Source of the DNA: Candidatus Zixiibacteriota bacterium | GTDB lineage: Bacteria; Zixibacteria; MSB-5A5; GN15; JAAZOE01 | DNA length: 62,498 nt | Direction of reading: 5' to 3' | Assembly: GCA_036480375.1 (NCBI GenBank) | Contig: JAZGGI010000031.1 | Coordinates: forward strand, 1 to 62,498 | Shown here: positions 24,646-32,841 of the stretch, piece by piece | Position numbering within the stretch: position 1 is the first letter of the stretch | Layout of the letters: every line of letters begins with the position of its first letter | Notes under the pieces: generated by a model | The model's database searches: none | Seen by the model: only the letters and a program-made list of their open reading frames with translations | What the model was told of the DNA's origin: nothing | Translations under genes and position numbers: made by a program

Positions 24646-26205
24646 CTATCTTAATTTTGAAAACCATTCAAGAATGTGCCAATAGGATTTAATCTGAAAA
24701 TCAGGATCGCCTGATGATATCTTTGAAACAATCTTAAGGAATGAATAAAATACATTATTGTGATTCACCGCATGGAAAAAGCATTTGCCTTGTTCAATAT
24801 CGGTAGCATCAAACAAAAATTCAAACAATCTATCATTTTTATTTTTGGCTATTACACGCCATATAAATCGCGGCATATTTTTAAGTAATATTTCCTTTTT
24901 TTCGGAGAAATGAATCGACGTATCATTCCGGAATTCAGACTTTAGCTTATTGACAGTTGTGAGATAGATATCCCACTCAAAAAGTTTAGGAAATGGAAAT
25001 TTGGATTTCTTAAAGAATTCCTCATAAATAAATATTTCAAAACTGCGGATAACATTTCTAATAAACTCATACCTTATTCTTATTTTTGGATAAAGAGGAA
25101 TCAATATAAAACGAGGAACCGCTCTAATTTTTCCCCGTTTCCACGAGGTTGAAATCGAGTTGTACTTATGTTTTTGATAAGAAATAGTTTTATTGTCAAG
25201 CTCTACTCTTGCGAATGGTCCTACTTGATCATCGTGAACATAAAGCTTATCAATTTGGGAAGATTTTAGCAGAAAATTATTTGATTCGTAAGGAACGCAT
25301 TTATCTTTTCCAAGGCTAAATCCAGTAACCGCCATAGCGTGGCCGCCCAAATATTTCGGCAATTCTCTATTTGTAATATCAAATAATGAAACCCTTAATA
25401 AAAGAGGAATACCCGCCTTTAAATAGGCATAAACAGCTCCCTGTAAATTTGAATATTGTTGGGCATCTATATGATCAACTTCTAATCCTAATTGACGAAT
25501 AGCATAAATTTCCTGCTTTCCAGTCAATCCTCTACTTGGCAAAAAGCCGGGCACATTTTCATCCGGAAACTTAGTAGCAATTTGTGTAATTTCCACTGGC
25601 GATGGTATTGAATGTTGAAATAATTTACCTGTTCCCTGAAATACTGACCATAAGGCGCTTGTCGCGCAAGCTGCAACACCTCGATCTTGTTCTTGGAAAG
25701 CAAGTGTTTTATAAACTGTTAAGTTAATACCAAATAAACTAACGGGATATTCCCTTAGTATGGGATACTGTCTCCGTTCATTATCAGATCCATAAGTAAC
25801 TAGGCATGTCCGTCCAATAAAAGTCTGTGGAAGTTTTTTTATTACAATAAATCCAAGGTATGATTTCTTAAAATTTAATACATTTTTCGCCTTGCTTCGA
25901 TTTATCAAAATGGTGCTAAACAATTGCGGAGAAAATTTTAATTTAAAAAAGTGTAGCCTGGTACACGAGCTTTCATATTTATCAAAACAACGGGAATAAA
26001 ACCCAGCGTAATCTTCCATAAAATCTCTATCAATATAATCATTTTCCACAACAATAGTTTTGGCGTTTAGGTCGGTGAAATAATGCTCGAAATATAGAGA
26101 ATGAAGCTTAGAATCAACAATTGAAGGCAAGGCGCCAGATTTTTCAGATAGTAATTGTTTTAATGTATTTATTGTGTAAGGGAAAATCTCATATGGTTTT
26201 TTCAT
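24646..26205 (-). CDS. Unknown protein with papain/C39-like cysteine peptidase signature
   Basis: A 519-residue cytoplasmic protein with no family I can name. The middle third has the order of a papain-fold peptidase: Gln171/173 and Cys180 in QEQDRGVAACATSALWSVF, His289 in YLGGHAMAVTGF, and Asp325/326 in LYVHDDQVGPFARV. The stretch LKAGIPLLLRV and the helix KQEIYAIRQLGLEV between them look like the C39 fold. The first 165 and last 180 residues are basic, AT-rich in codon use and without motifs or membrane helices. It follows a 59-residue helical protein by only 6 bases and probably shares its mRNA. Its base composition is clearly lower in G+C than its neighbours, which suggests transfer. A protease or transglutaminase-like role is inferred only. 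Confidence 0.7.
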   Translation of the reverse strand: MKKPYEIFPYTINTLKQLLSEKSGALPSIVDSKLHSLYFEHYFTDLNAKTIVVENDYIDRDFMEDYAGFYSRCFDKYESSCTRLHFFKLKFSPQLFSTILINRSKAKNVLNFKKSYLGFIVIKKLPQTFIGRTCLVTYGSDNERRQYPILREYPVSLFGINLTVYKTLAFQEQDRGVAACATSALWSVFQGTGKLFQHSIPSPVEITQIATKFPDENVPGFLPSRGLTGKQEIYAIRQLGLEVDHIDAQQYSNLQGAVYAYLKAGIPLLLRVSLFDITNRELPKYLGGHAMAVTGFSLGKDKCVPYESNNFLLKSSQIDKLYVHDDQVGPFARVELDNKTISYQKHKYNSISTSWKRGKIRAVPRFILIPLYPKIRIRYEFIRNVIRSFEIFIYEEFFKKSKFPFPKLFEWDIYLTTVNKLKSEFRNDTSIHFSEKKEILLKNMPRFIWRVIAKNKNDRLFEFLFDATDIEQGKCFFHAVNHNNVFYSFLKIVSKISSGDPDFQIKSYWHILEWFSKLR

Positions 26206-26211
26206 GAGGAA

Positions 26212-26391
26212 TTATAGTGTAGCTGGCTCATCTAAAAGCCTGGGGTCAACTTGAGCTTCCTTTTTCATTTTTTCAATAGCCTTCTCAATTTTCTTATCCG
26301 TTTTCTTTAAAGATTCCTTCCATTCAGGAGATTTCATCAAGGCAACTACTTTCTTATTGACCTTTTCGATGGTTTTTTCTTCTTGGGTCAT
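26212..26391 (-). CDS. Small helical lysine/glutamate-rich protein
   Basis: A 59-residue protein (MTQEEKTIEKVNKKVVALMK, then SPEWKESLKKTDKKIEKAIE, then a short tail ending DEPATL). It should be almost wholly alpha-helical with heptad-like charge and a Pro-Glu-Trp break. The ATG has TAGGAGA six bases upstream, a strong reason to accept it. The stop lies 6 bases before the start of the C39-like gene. It could be a substrate, inhibitor or antitoxin-like partner of that protein; none of these is shown by sequence. Confidence 0.7.
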   Translation of the reverse strand: MTQEEKTIEKVNKKVVALMKSPEWKESLKKTDKKIEKAIEKMKKEAQVDPRLLDEPATL

Positions 26392-26540
26392 GATAGTCTC
26401 CTAAAAGAGTTCAGTATTTTTTATTTAATCCGCCAATCTGGTATTTAACAACGCAAATTAACTAAAAATGTTTACTGTTTTATTATCGGAAATCAAAGAA
26501 GCTTTTTTAGTCATAAAAAAACTACTCATTTTTGTGTAAG

Positions 26541-26581
26541 TTAACGGCTATCTTTTGCCGTAGGCAAAAGATAGCCGTTAA
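26541..26581. promoter_or_regulatory. 41-bp perfect palindrome overlapping a promoter
   Basis: Arms of 19 bases (starting TTAACGGCTATC, ending GATAGCCGTTAA) around a 3-base centre. It covers the predicted -10 and start site of the promoter for the two-gene unit, so an operator is likelier than a terminator; no U tract follows on the minus strand. Confidence 0.6.
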
Positions 26582-26595
26582 ACTTTAAATGTCAA
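26568..26595 (-). promoter_or_regulatory. Predicted sigma-70 promoter of the peptide/C39-like unit
   Basis: On the minus strand TTGACA (26590-26595), a 16-base spacer and TATCTT (26568-26573). The -10 lies in one arm of the 41-bp palindrome. The leader would be about 170 bases. Confidence 0.5.
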
Positions 26596-26782
26596 TAAAA
26601 ATAATATCACATTTTTGACTTTCCTATTACAAATAAGTTCAAAAAAACGCATCTCATTTTAACCTGAATTTCTCTATTTCCTACAACTCCAGCGTTATTT
26701 CCGATTCCATCTTGTTTTATAGCATGATAAATGTATTGCTCAAAAATTCATTTGGGGATGGAAAATAGAAAAAGGGGCTGTG

Positions 26783-26847
26783 CCTGTCGTAATCACCACT
26801 GATCTGATATGACCAAAAACGTTAATCTGAGGAAACAAACCCATTTT
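26783..26847 (-). repeat. Dispersed repeat element B, copy 2
   Basis: Reverse-complement copy of 12273-12337, with 43 identical bases at 26805-26847 and the shared GATTACGACAGG block at the far end. The 25-base module at 26883-26907 also recurs (23 of 25) at 12500-12524, but in a different order relative to B. Confidence 0.85.
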
Positions 26848-26966
26848 CGTATCAGATATGACCATCTGCGGCATACAAAACAATAAAACAAACCCAATTC
26901 GCTGTAATTAACAGGGACGTATCGCATTATAAGGAATATTCGAAAGATGAAAATGTGGATAACTCG

Positions 26967-28427
26967 CTACTTCTCAAACACCAGCTCGATCCGGCGATTC
27001 CTGGCGCGACCTTCGGCGGTGTTGTTCGACGCGATAAAATTGCTCTCCCCACGGCCCCGGGCCGTCATCTGCTCGGCAACTATACCCTGAGTAGTCAACC
27101 AATCGCGCATCCGATTGGCGCGCCGCTGCGACACGGTCTGATTGCCCTCCGCCGGACCGACATTATCGGTGTAGCCGTTGATGGTAATTTTGACATGAGA
27201 CAAAATTTTCAGTTTGCGGATGAGCGGCTGCAATCTCTGCTTGGTGCGTTCATCGACTTCAAACGACCCCGGCAAATAATCGACATTGACGACATACGGC
27301 TGCGACAGGAAACTGATGTCAATACATCCCCGCTCGTCAACTTCGATACCCTCTTCGGTGTTAGGGCAATCATCGATGCCATCATAAACGCCGTCGCCGT
27401 CGCTGTCGGTCGGACAACCGGACTCATCGACCAGCGCCCCCACCGGGCCATCGGTGCACTGGTCTTTGTAATCGGGCACACCGTCATAATCGGAATCGAT
27501 CGGGCATCCGAAAATATCGACGTATCCATACGCCGACCGGGGCGTGCGCGGACAGTCATCGAGCCCGTCAAAAACGCCGTCGCCGTCCGAATCATCCGGG
27601 CAACCGTCATCGTCAATATAGGCACCTCGCGGAGTGTTGGGGCATTTGTCAGAGCGGTCATTGATGCCGTCGCCGTCGCTGTCGCGCTCGGCCGGATCGG
27701 GCCGTTGGGTATCATCCTGTTTTTTCCAGCTATCGGATGACGACCAGGTTGTTGGCGGCATGACTTCTTTGCGTTTTTCGGTCCCGAACAAATATGCCAT
27801 CGCCAGAGAAAACCGCATCTCGGTGCGCGGGCGCCAATCATTGGTAGCGTCGCTGAATGATGTCCCGATACCGGTCAGAAAGTCCATTGTCGTTTTCAAA
27901 TGAAAAAACCAGCGAGGCGACGCTTTCATTTCGAGACCGACTGAACCGGAGATGAACATTTCGGCGGCGTTGAAATCAACCGTGTTGTTTTTGTCATCGA
28001 TGACTTTGACGGTCGTGTCTGCCACCGGATCGGTGACGTTATAGATAATATATCCCAGTCCCGCACCGAGAGTAGGACGCAACCTTCCTCTGGTTTTCAG
28101 ACGCAAATCGGCGTCAAACCCGAGGCGCAATGTTTTGAAAAGAAAATTCGCCTCGTTTTGATCGCCGAAAAACTGAAAATTCCCCGACGCCGCGCTGTCC
28201 GAATAATTCTTGTGCGTCAGAAGCGAAAAATTGAGCATAAAACGATTGCCGTTGAGACCGGCAATAAAACCCCAGGCGTGATTAAAAGTATAAGGTTTCT
28301 CGGCGGTTTTGATATTGCCCAAACCATAAACCGGCCCAAACCGATACCTCGGCTTGAGCTCCCGGCCGGATGCCCCCGCCGCGACAAATAAACAGACAAC
28401 AAGCAGATATATAATTATCTTTCGCAT
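26967..28427 (-). CDS. OmpA-family outer membrane protein with thrombospondin type 3 repeats
   Basis: A 486-residue protein. It has a signal peptide (KIIIYLLVVCLFVAAGASG) and an N-terminal beta-barrel-like domain of about 190 residues. Then come four to five calcium-binding TSP3 repeats (DSDGDGINDRSDKCPNTP, DSDGDGVFDGLDDCP, DSDYDGVPDYKDQC, DSDGDGVYDGIDDCP) and a C-terminal OmpA peptidoglycan-binding domain (INGYTDNVGP, NQTVSQRRANRMRDWL, GRGESNF, NRRIELVF). It should link the outer membrane to the cell wall. I chose ATG 28427 over a TTG at 28448 because the signal peptide begins there. The strong DSDGDG repeats create long false ORFs on the other strand. Confidence 0.92.
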   Translation of the reverse strand: MRKIIIYLLVVCLFVAAGASGRELKPRYRFGPVYGLGNIKTAEKPYTFNHAWGFIAGLNGNRFMLNFSLLTHKNYSDSAASGNFQFFGDQNEANFLFKTLRLGFDADLRLKTRGRLRPTLGAGLGYIIYNVTDPVADTTVKVIDDKNNTVDFNAAEMFISGSVGLEMKASPRWFFHLKTTMDFLTGIGTSFSDATNDWRPRTEMRFSLAMAYLFGTEKRKEVMPPTTWSSSDSWKKQDDTQRPDPAERDSDGDGINDRSDKCPNTPRGAYIDDDGCPDDSDGDGVFDGLDDCPRTPRSAYGYVDIFGCPIDSDYDGVPDYKDQCTDGPVGALVDESGCPTDSDGDGVYDGIDDCPNTEEGIEVDERGCIDISFLSQPYVVNVDYLPGSFEVDERTKQRLQPLIRKLKILSHVKITINGYTDNVGPAEGNQTVSQRRANRMRDWLTTQGIVAEQMTARGRGESNFIASNNTAEGRARNRRIELVFEK

Positions 28428-28480
28428 CGCTATAGTTTGGGAAATCAACGAAGCGAAATCAATTAAAAACTATTGCCGGA

Positions 28481-30331
28481 TTACCAGCGGGAAATTTCGA
28501 GAGGAACTGTCAATCCTTCCAGGCGGGATGCGGCGGCGGTGTCAATGAGCCAGAGGACGTTGCCGTGATGCGGATTGACGCGCGCGGCCGGAACGATTTG
28601 CGATTCATCGGGAAAAAATACCGAATGCAAAGCGGCGGCTTTATTTTCGCCCTGAGCGATGAAAAATATATTGGCGGCGCTATTGACTAAATTTATATTG
28701 AAGCTAAATCTTTGTTGTTCGAGTTTGCGAACATAATCATAGATGACCGGTAGGTTGGGATCGATTTTATCAAAATCAAGCTCCGGAAACAAAGACGCCG
28801 TATGACCGTCCTCACCCAACCCCAAAAATATCAAATCAAACCGGGGTTTACCTAATTGATTACGTGGAACATGAGCTTTTATAATTTCCGCGTAATTATT
28901 GCAAACCTCTTTATAGGTCGGATTCTCTCCTTCAATGCGAAATACGTTTTCATCCGGTATACCCAATGGCTCAAAAAGAAAATCCCGGGCAAGTTTATAA
29001 TTGGAATCAGCGTGCTCCGGTCCCACAGGTCGTTCATCTGCGAAAAAGAAAAATACATTTTCCCAGGCCACGGCTCGGGAGTAAGGCGATTTTACCATTT
29101 CGCGATAGATCGCCCTGGGCGTGGAACCTCCCGAAAGCGCGACATAAAAACAATCTTTGAAAGCCAGAGTGCGAATCGCAAGACTATAAAAAAGCCGGGC
29201 CGAGACCCGGGATAACCGATTGGAATCATCGACGACAATCATCGACCTGCGTCCGGAAACGCCTCTTGATAAATTATATAACCTGACGGCGGCCCGATAT
29301 GAAACGGCGTATGATGAACGAAGTCGGTCCTTGCTGCTTTGCTCAAAGACGAATTGGTTTATATCGAATGGTTTTTCAATTACAAAAATATCTTTAAAAT
29401 TACCGACCCGTACTTCGGTTTTATTTTCGGAACCCGTAAATGAAACAATTTCCGTATCGGTTCCAAAATCGAATTCAATTGATAATTCGCTTACCTCTTC
29501 AGAAAAAGGAATAAGCCTTAATCGCAGAGACCGGCCTTTTTTTTCAACGGCCTGAAAAGTATTTCCGACCAGAATTTCAATATCAAGCTCCAGTGAAGAA
29601 ATAATCCACCCTGCGAGAAGCAGCGCCGTCGAAGGCAGGACTTCCGGACGTCCCTCGTAGGATATAGAAATTTGCTTCAATTTATCCAGGAGTAGAAGGC
29701 GATCGGGCTTATCAAAAAAATTCCGAATTGCCTCACGTAAATTGTCGATTCGGGTCCAATCAAATCCGTAAATATATTTACGGGCAAACGCTCCCGGAGG
29801 AGGCAGCAGCAATTCAAAATTGTTTTGGCTATCAACAAAAATATAATCTGCCAACCGGTATATTTTTCGTCTCAAATCGACCTTACGCTTGAGTCCGTAT
29901 AAATCAACCAAATAAACCGGAATTTCGCCCCCGATTAAAAGGGAACGTATCAGACCAACAATATCCGGGAGATTTTCACCACCCGCTTCGATTGTAATTT
30001 TCTCCCAGCACAGATATTCACGCATACCGTTGGTGAGATTGCATGATGCCGATATATGCGCCTCCGGTTCGGTTTTCCGCTCTTTTTCGATAACGATAAG
30101 AATAACTCGTGAGGGAGTTCGGGAGTCGAATTGTTGAATTATATTTTCGGCATCGTTCTTGTTATCTACATGACAAAAAACTATCAGATTAGAAAGAGCA
30201 ATTTTTTGAATTCTATCCCGGTTATTTGCTTCCTGTAGAGATATTTGCCAAAGTTTTGATAATTCCCGTTCGATTACTTCGGCATCAAGAGGTATAACAG
30301 GGCTTAATATATCCGAGCCGGCCGTTACCAT
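28481..30331 (-). CDS. OpcA-like G6PDH assembly domain fused to 6-phosphogluconolactonase
   Basis: A 616-residue fusion. Residues 1 to about 330 resemble OpcA, the glucose-6-phosphate dehydrogenase assembly protein (SNLIVFCHVDN, SRVILIVIE, IRSLLIGGEIPVYLVDL). Residues of about 365-616 are 6-phosphogluconolactonase of the SOL/DevB type (VALSGGSTPRAIYREM, FFADERPVGPEHADSN, LIFLGLGEDGHTASLFP). It would hydrolyse 6-phosphogluconolactone to 6-phosphogluconate while assisting the dehydrogenase. The gene starts two bases after the zwf stop, so the fusion joins the two partners of that enzyme step. The fusion itself is a notable arrangement; OpcA and Pgl are usually separate neighbouring genes. Confidence 0.85.
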   Translation of the reverse strand: MVTAGSDILSPVIPLDAEVIERELSKLWQISLQEANNRDRIQKIALSNLIVFCHVDNKNDAENIIQQFDSRTPSRVILIVIEKERKTEPEAHISASCNLTNGMREYLCWEKITIEAGGENLPDIVGLIRSLLIGGEIPVYLVDLYGLKRKVDLRRKIYRLADYIFVDSQNNFELLLPPPGAFARKYIYGFDWTRIDNLREAIRNFFDKPDRLLLLDKLKQISISYEGRPEVLPSTALLLAGWIISSLELDIEILVGNTFQAVEKKGRSLRLRLIPFSEEVSELSIEFDFGTDTEIVSFTGSENKTEVRVGNFKDIFVIEKPFDINQFVFEQSSKDRLRSSYAVSYRAAVRLYNLSRGVSGRRSMIVVDDSNRLSRVSARLFYSLAIRTLAFKDCFYVALSGGSTPRAIYREMVKSPYSRAVAWENVFFFFADERPVGPEHADSNYKLARDFLFEPLGIPDENVFRIEGENPTYKEVCNNYAEIIKAHVPRNQLGKPRFDLIFLGLGEDGHTASLFPELDFDKIDPNLPVIYDYVRKLEQQRFSFNINLVNSAANIFFIAQGENKAAALHSVFFPDESQIVPAARVNPHHGNVLWLIDTAAASRLEGLTVPLEISRW

Positions 30332-30333
30332 AA

Positions 30334-31908
30334 TTACAAATCCCGCCAGGAACGGCCGTCGCGCGATAATAAAATATCGGCTTCATGCGGTCCCCAGCTA
30401 CCAGCTTCATAATTGGCGAGGTGTATGGAGGGATCGTTCTCCCATGCTTTCAGAACCGGATCAAGCAATCCCCATGACAGTTCAACTTCGTCTTCACGGG
30501 CGAACAGCGTCGAATCGCCCAAAATCGTATCGAGTAAAAGTCGTTCATAAGCTTCGGGAGACGGTATTCCAAACGAGGTCGAATAATTAAATTCCATGCT
30601 GACCGGATTGATTTCATAAGACTGGCCAGGCCGTTTGGAACCAATACAAAGCGACATGCCTTCTTCCGGCTGGATTCGTAGCCCCAGAACGTTAGGCTGA
30701 AGCCTTTCTATTCCAACCTGTTTGAAAATGCGATGAGGCGGCGCTTTGAATACTATATCTACTTCGGTAATTTTGCGGGCGAGGCGTTTACCAGTCCGGA
30801 TATAAAACGGTACTTCCGACCATCGCCAGTTGTCAATTTCAAGGCGCATCGCCAAATATGTTTCGGTCCGGGAGTTTTCAGAAATACTTGGTTCTTCACG
30901 ATAACCAAGGACTGATTTACCTCCGACCGATCCATTTTGATACTGACCTCGCACTACCTGGCGCTGCATATTATCCATGTCAATCGGGCGCACCGAACGC
31001 AGCAGTTTTACTTTTTCATCCCGGATATATTCGGGATCAAACGAAACCGGCGGTTCCATGGCAATAAGCGAAAATAACTGGAGAATATGGCTCTGAAGCA
31101 TATCCCGCGCGATTCCTGACGCGTCAAAATATCCGGCGCGGCCTTCGACCCCCAATGTCTCGGCCACGGTAATCTGAACATGGTCAATATAGCGACGATT
31201 CCAGAGCGGTTCGAATATTCCGTTTCCCAATCGAAAAGCGAGAATATTCTGAACCGTTTCTTTGCCCAGGTAATGATCGATGCGATAAACCTGATTTTCC
31301 TTGAATACCGAGTGAACCGCTCCGGTCAGCATCCAGGCCGACTTTAAATCGTTCCCGTAAGGCTTTTCGATGACGATTCTTTGCCATCCCTCGGTGACGG
31401 GATTATCAACGGTCAGCCCCGATTTTTTTAAATTTCGAATAATTTCAGGAAATGCGTCGGGCGGCGTAGCCAGATAATATAATCGATTGGGTGGTCCCCC
31501 CCGCTGAGTTTCAAGCTCGCGAATGTATCCGGCTAAAGCCTTAAAATCTTCAGGGTTATCAAAATTGCCGCGACAATAAGAAATTGACATGAGAAATTTT
31601 TCGAGTCCGGAAAATCGCACGGGATTGGTTCGCGAGAATTCATCCAGTGCCTTTTGCATATCATCCCGAAATTCGGAATGGTTTTTATCGCGCCGGGCAA
31701 AACCGATGATATCAAAAGGCACCGTTAAAGAACCATCTACCGTTAGATTGAACAAAGCCGGCACCAGTTTTCGACGAGTGAGATCGCCCGAAGCGCCAAA
31801 GATAATAATACTGCACGGCTCGGCGTCGGCGTGTCCGGTTTGATTCCTGCGAAAAGGATTGACGCCGGTTTGCCATCCGGATAAAGATTCTACTTTTTCA
31901 TTCCCCAC
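30334..31908 (-). CDS. zwf: Glucose-6-phosphate dehydrogenase
   Basis: About 524 residues. The NADP site is IIFGASGDLTRRKLVPALFNL (with the GASGDL turn) and the substrate/catalytic block is RIDHYLGKETVQNI. YYLATPPDAF and RWSEVPFYIRTGKRL are also family blocks. It oxidises glucose-6-phosphate to 6-phosphogluconolactone, making NADPH. I chose the GTG at 31908 because AAGGA lies nine bases before it; an in-frame ATG at 31983 would add 25 residues lying inside gnd. With GTG it overlaps the gnd stop by 11 bases, so coupling is likely. It is followed at once by the OpcA-Pgl fusion. Confidence 0.93.
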   Translation of the reverse strand: MGNEKVESLSGWQTGVNPFRRNQTGHADAEPCSIIIFGASGDLTRRKLVPALFNLTVDGSLTVPFDIIGFARRDKNHSEFRDDMQKALDEFSRTNPVRFSGLEKFLMSISYCRGNFDNPEDFKALAGYIRELETQRGGPPNRLYYLATPPDAFPEIIRNLKKSGLTVDNPVTEGWQRIVIEKPYGNDLKSAWMLTGAVHSVFKENQVYRIDHYLGKETVQNILAFRLGNGIFEPLWNRRYIDHVQITVAETLGVEGRAGYFDASGIARDMLQSHILQLFSLIAMEPPVSFDPEYIRDEKVKLLRSVRPIDMDNMQRQVVRGQYQNGSVGGKSVLGYREEPSISENSRTETYLAMRLEIDNWRWSEVPFYIRTGKRLARKITEVDIVFKAPPHRIFKQVGIERLQPNVLGLRIQPEEGMSLCIGSKRPGQSYEINPVSMEFNYSTSFGIPSPEAYERLLLDTILGDSTLFAREDEVELSWGLLDPVLKAWENDPSIHLANYEAGSWGPHEADILLSRDGRSWRDL

Positions 31909-32806
31909 TGCTTTTTTCCTTAACGGCATGACCGCCAAATTGATTTCTAAGCGCTGCCAGAACCTTGGCTGAAAATGATTCATCCTGACGACTCCGAAAA
32001 CGTGTCATCAGCGCGTTTACAATACTTAAAGCGGGAACATCTTTGTCTAAAGCCTCAAGAACCGCCCAGCGTCCCTCTCCGGAGTCATCGACATAATCCG
32101 AAATATTTCCAAGATGGGCATCTTCCAAAAAAGCGTTTTCAGCTAATTCCAATAGCCAGCTGCGAACGACGGAACCCTGATTCCAAAGATGGCAGACTTT
32201 CTTAAGGTCATATTCATAATCCGACTTTTCCAGAATTTCAAAACCTTCGGCATAAGCCTGCATCATAGCGTATTCGATCCCGTTATGAATCATCTTTAGA
32301 TAATGTCCGGCTCCTGATTTTCCGACATACAAGTATCCTTCCGGCGGAGCGAGAGATTTTAGGATCGGTTCGACCGCGTCAAACGCCTGCTTGTTTCCCC
32401 CGGCCATCATACAATAGCCGACTTCAAGCCCCCAGATTCCTCCCGAAGTTCCGATATCGAGTAAATGAATTTTCTTGGGCTCTAATTTGGCGGCGTTGGA
32501 AACGGTATCGTTAAAATTGGAATTACCGCCGTCAACAACAATAGAGCCTTCAGGCAATAAACCGGATAACTCTTCCAATACACTGTTGGTGATTTTCCCC
32601 GCCGGAACCATGATCCATATTACCGGAGGCGACGGGAGTTTTTTGGTTAAATCAGGAAGAGATGTTGCCGGTTCGGCACCTAAGGCAACGGCCTCCTCAG
32701 CGGAGGCCGTTTTTATATCATTTACAATAATCTCATGGTCGTCCCGAATTAAGCGGGTCACCATATTGAGTCCCATTTTACCCAGACCAACAAAGCCAAT
32801 TTTCAT
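31898..32806 (-). CDS. gnd: 6-phosphogluconate dehydrogenase, short type
   Basis: 302 residues, the short (about 300) NAD-preferring type rather than the 470-residue form. The Rossmann motif is MKIGFVGLGKMGLNMV, the substrate block DIGTSGGIWGLEVGYCMMAGG and the catalytic Lys region GHYLKMIHNGIEYAMMQA. It decarboxylates 6-phosphogluconate to ribulose-5-phosphate. It lies between pgi (35 bp upstream) and zwf (overlapping), completing the oxidative pathway within one operon. Cofactor choice is inferred from length only. Confidence 0.93.
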   Translation of the reverse strand: MKIGFVGLGKMGLNMVTRLIRDDHEIIVNDIKTASAEEAVALGAEPATSLPDLTKKLPSPPVIWIMVPAGKITNSVLEELSGLLPEGSIVVDGGNSNFNDTVSNAAKLEPKKIHLLDIGTSGGIWGLEVGYCMMAGGNKQAFDAVEPILKSLAPPEGYLYVGKSGAGHYLKMIHNGIEYAMMQAYAEGFEILEKSDYEYDLKKVCHLWNQGSVVRSWLLELAENAFLEDAHLGNISDYVDDSGEGRWAVLEALDKDVPALSIVNALMTRFRSRQDESFSAKVLAALRNQFGGHAVKEKSSGE

Positions 32807-32841
32807 AAGATTTCAGCCTGCTCGCCCTGAGACAAGATTAT

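Larger units (their letters stand above)
26392..26966. other. Intergenic stretch with promoter, palindrome and repeat B
   Basis: No gene with a ribosome site was found; a 23-codon ORF near 26,500 (minus) lacks one. The stretch holds a predicted promoter and a 41-bp palindrome near 26541-26595, repeat element B copy 2 (26783-26847) and the short related module (26883-26907). It separates ompA from the AT-rich two-gene unit. Confidence 0.6.

Noticed and set aside
26460-26535. Minus-strand 23-codon ORF (MSSFFMTKKASL...) in the leader of the peptide/C39-like unit
   Set aside because: No ribosome site, so a leader peptide cannot be supported.
26541-26581. Palindrome as an intrinsic terminator for ompA
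   Set aside because: No T run follows on the minus strand and it lies nearly 400 bases beyond the ompA stop; a promoter overlaps it instead.
26955-27740. Plus-strand ORF of 261 codons
   Set aside because: It is the antisense of the TSP3/OmpA region; its Asp/Gly-rich codons create open frames on the other strand, and it has no ribosome site.
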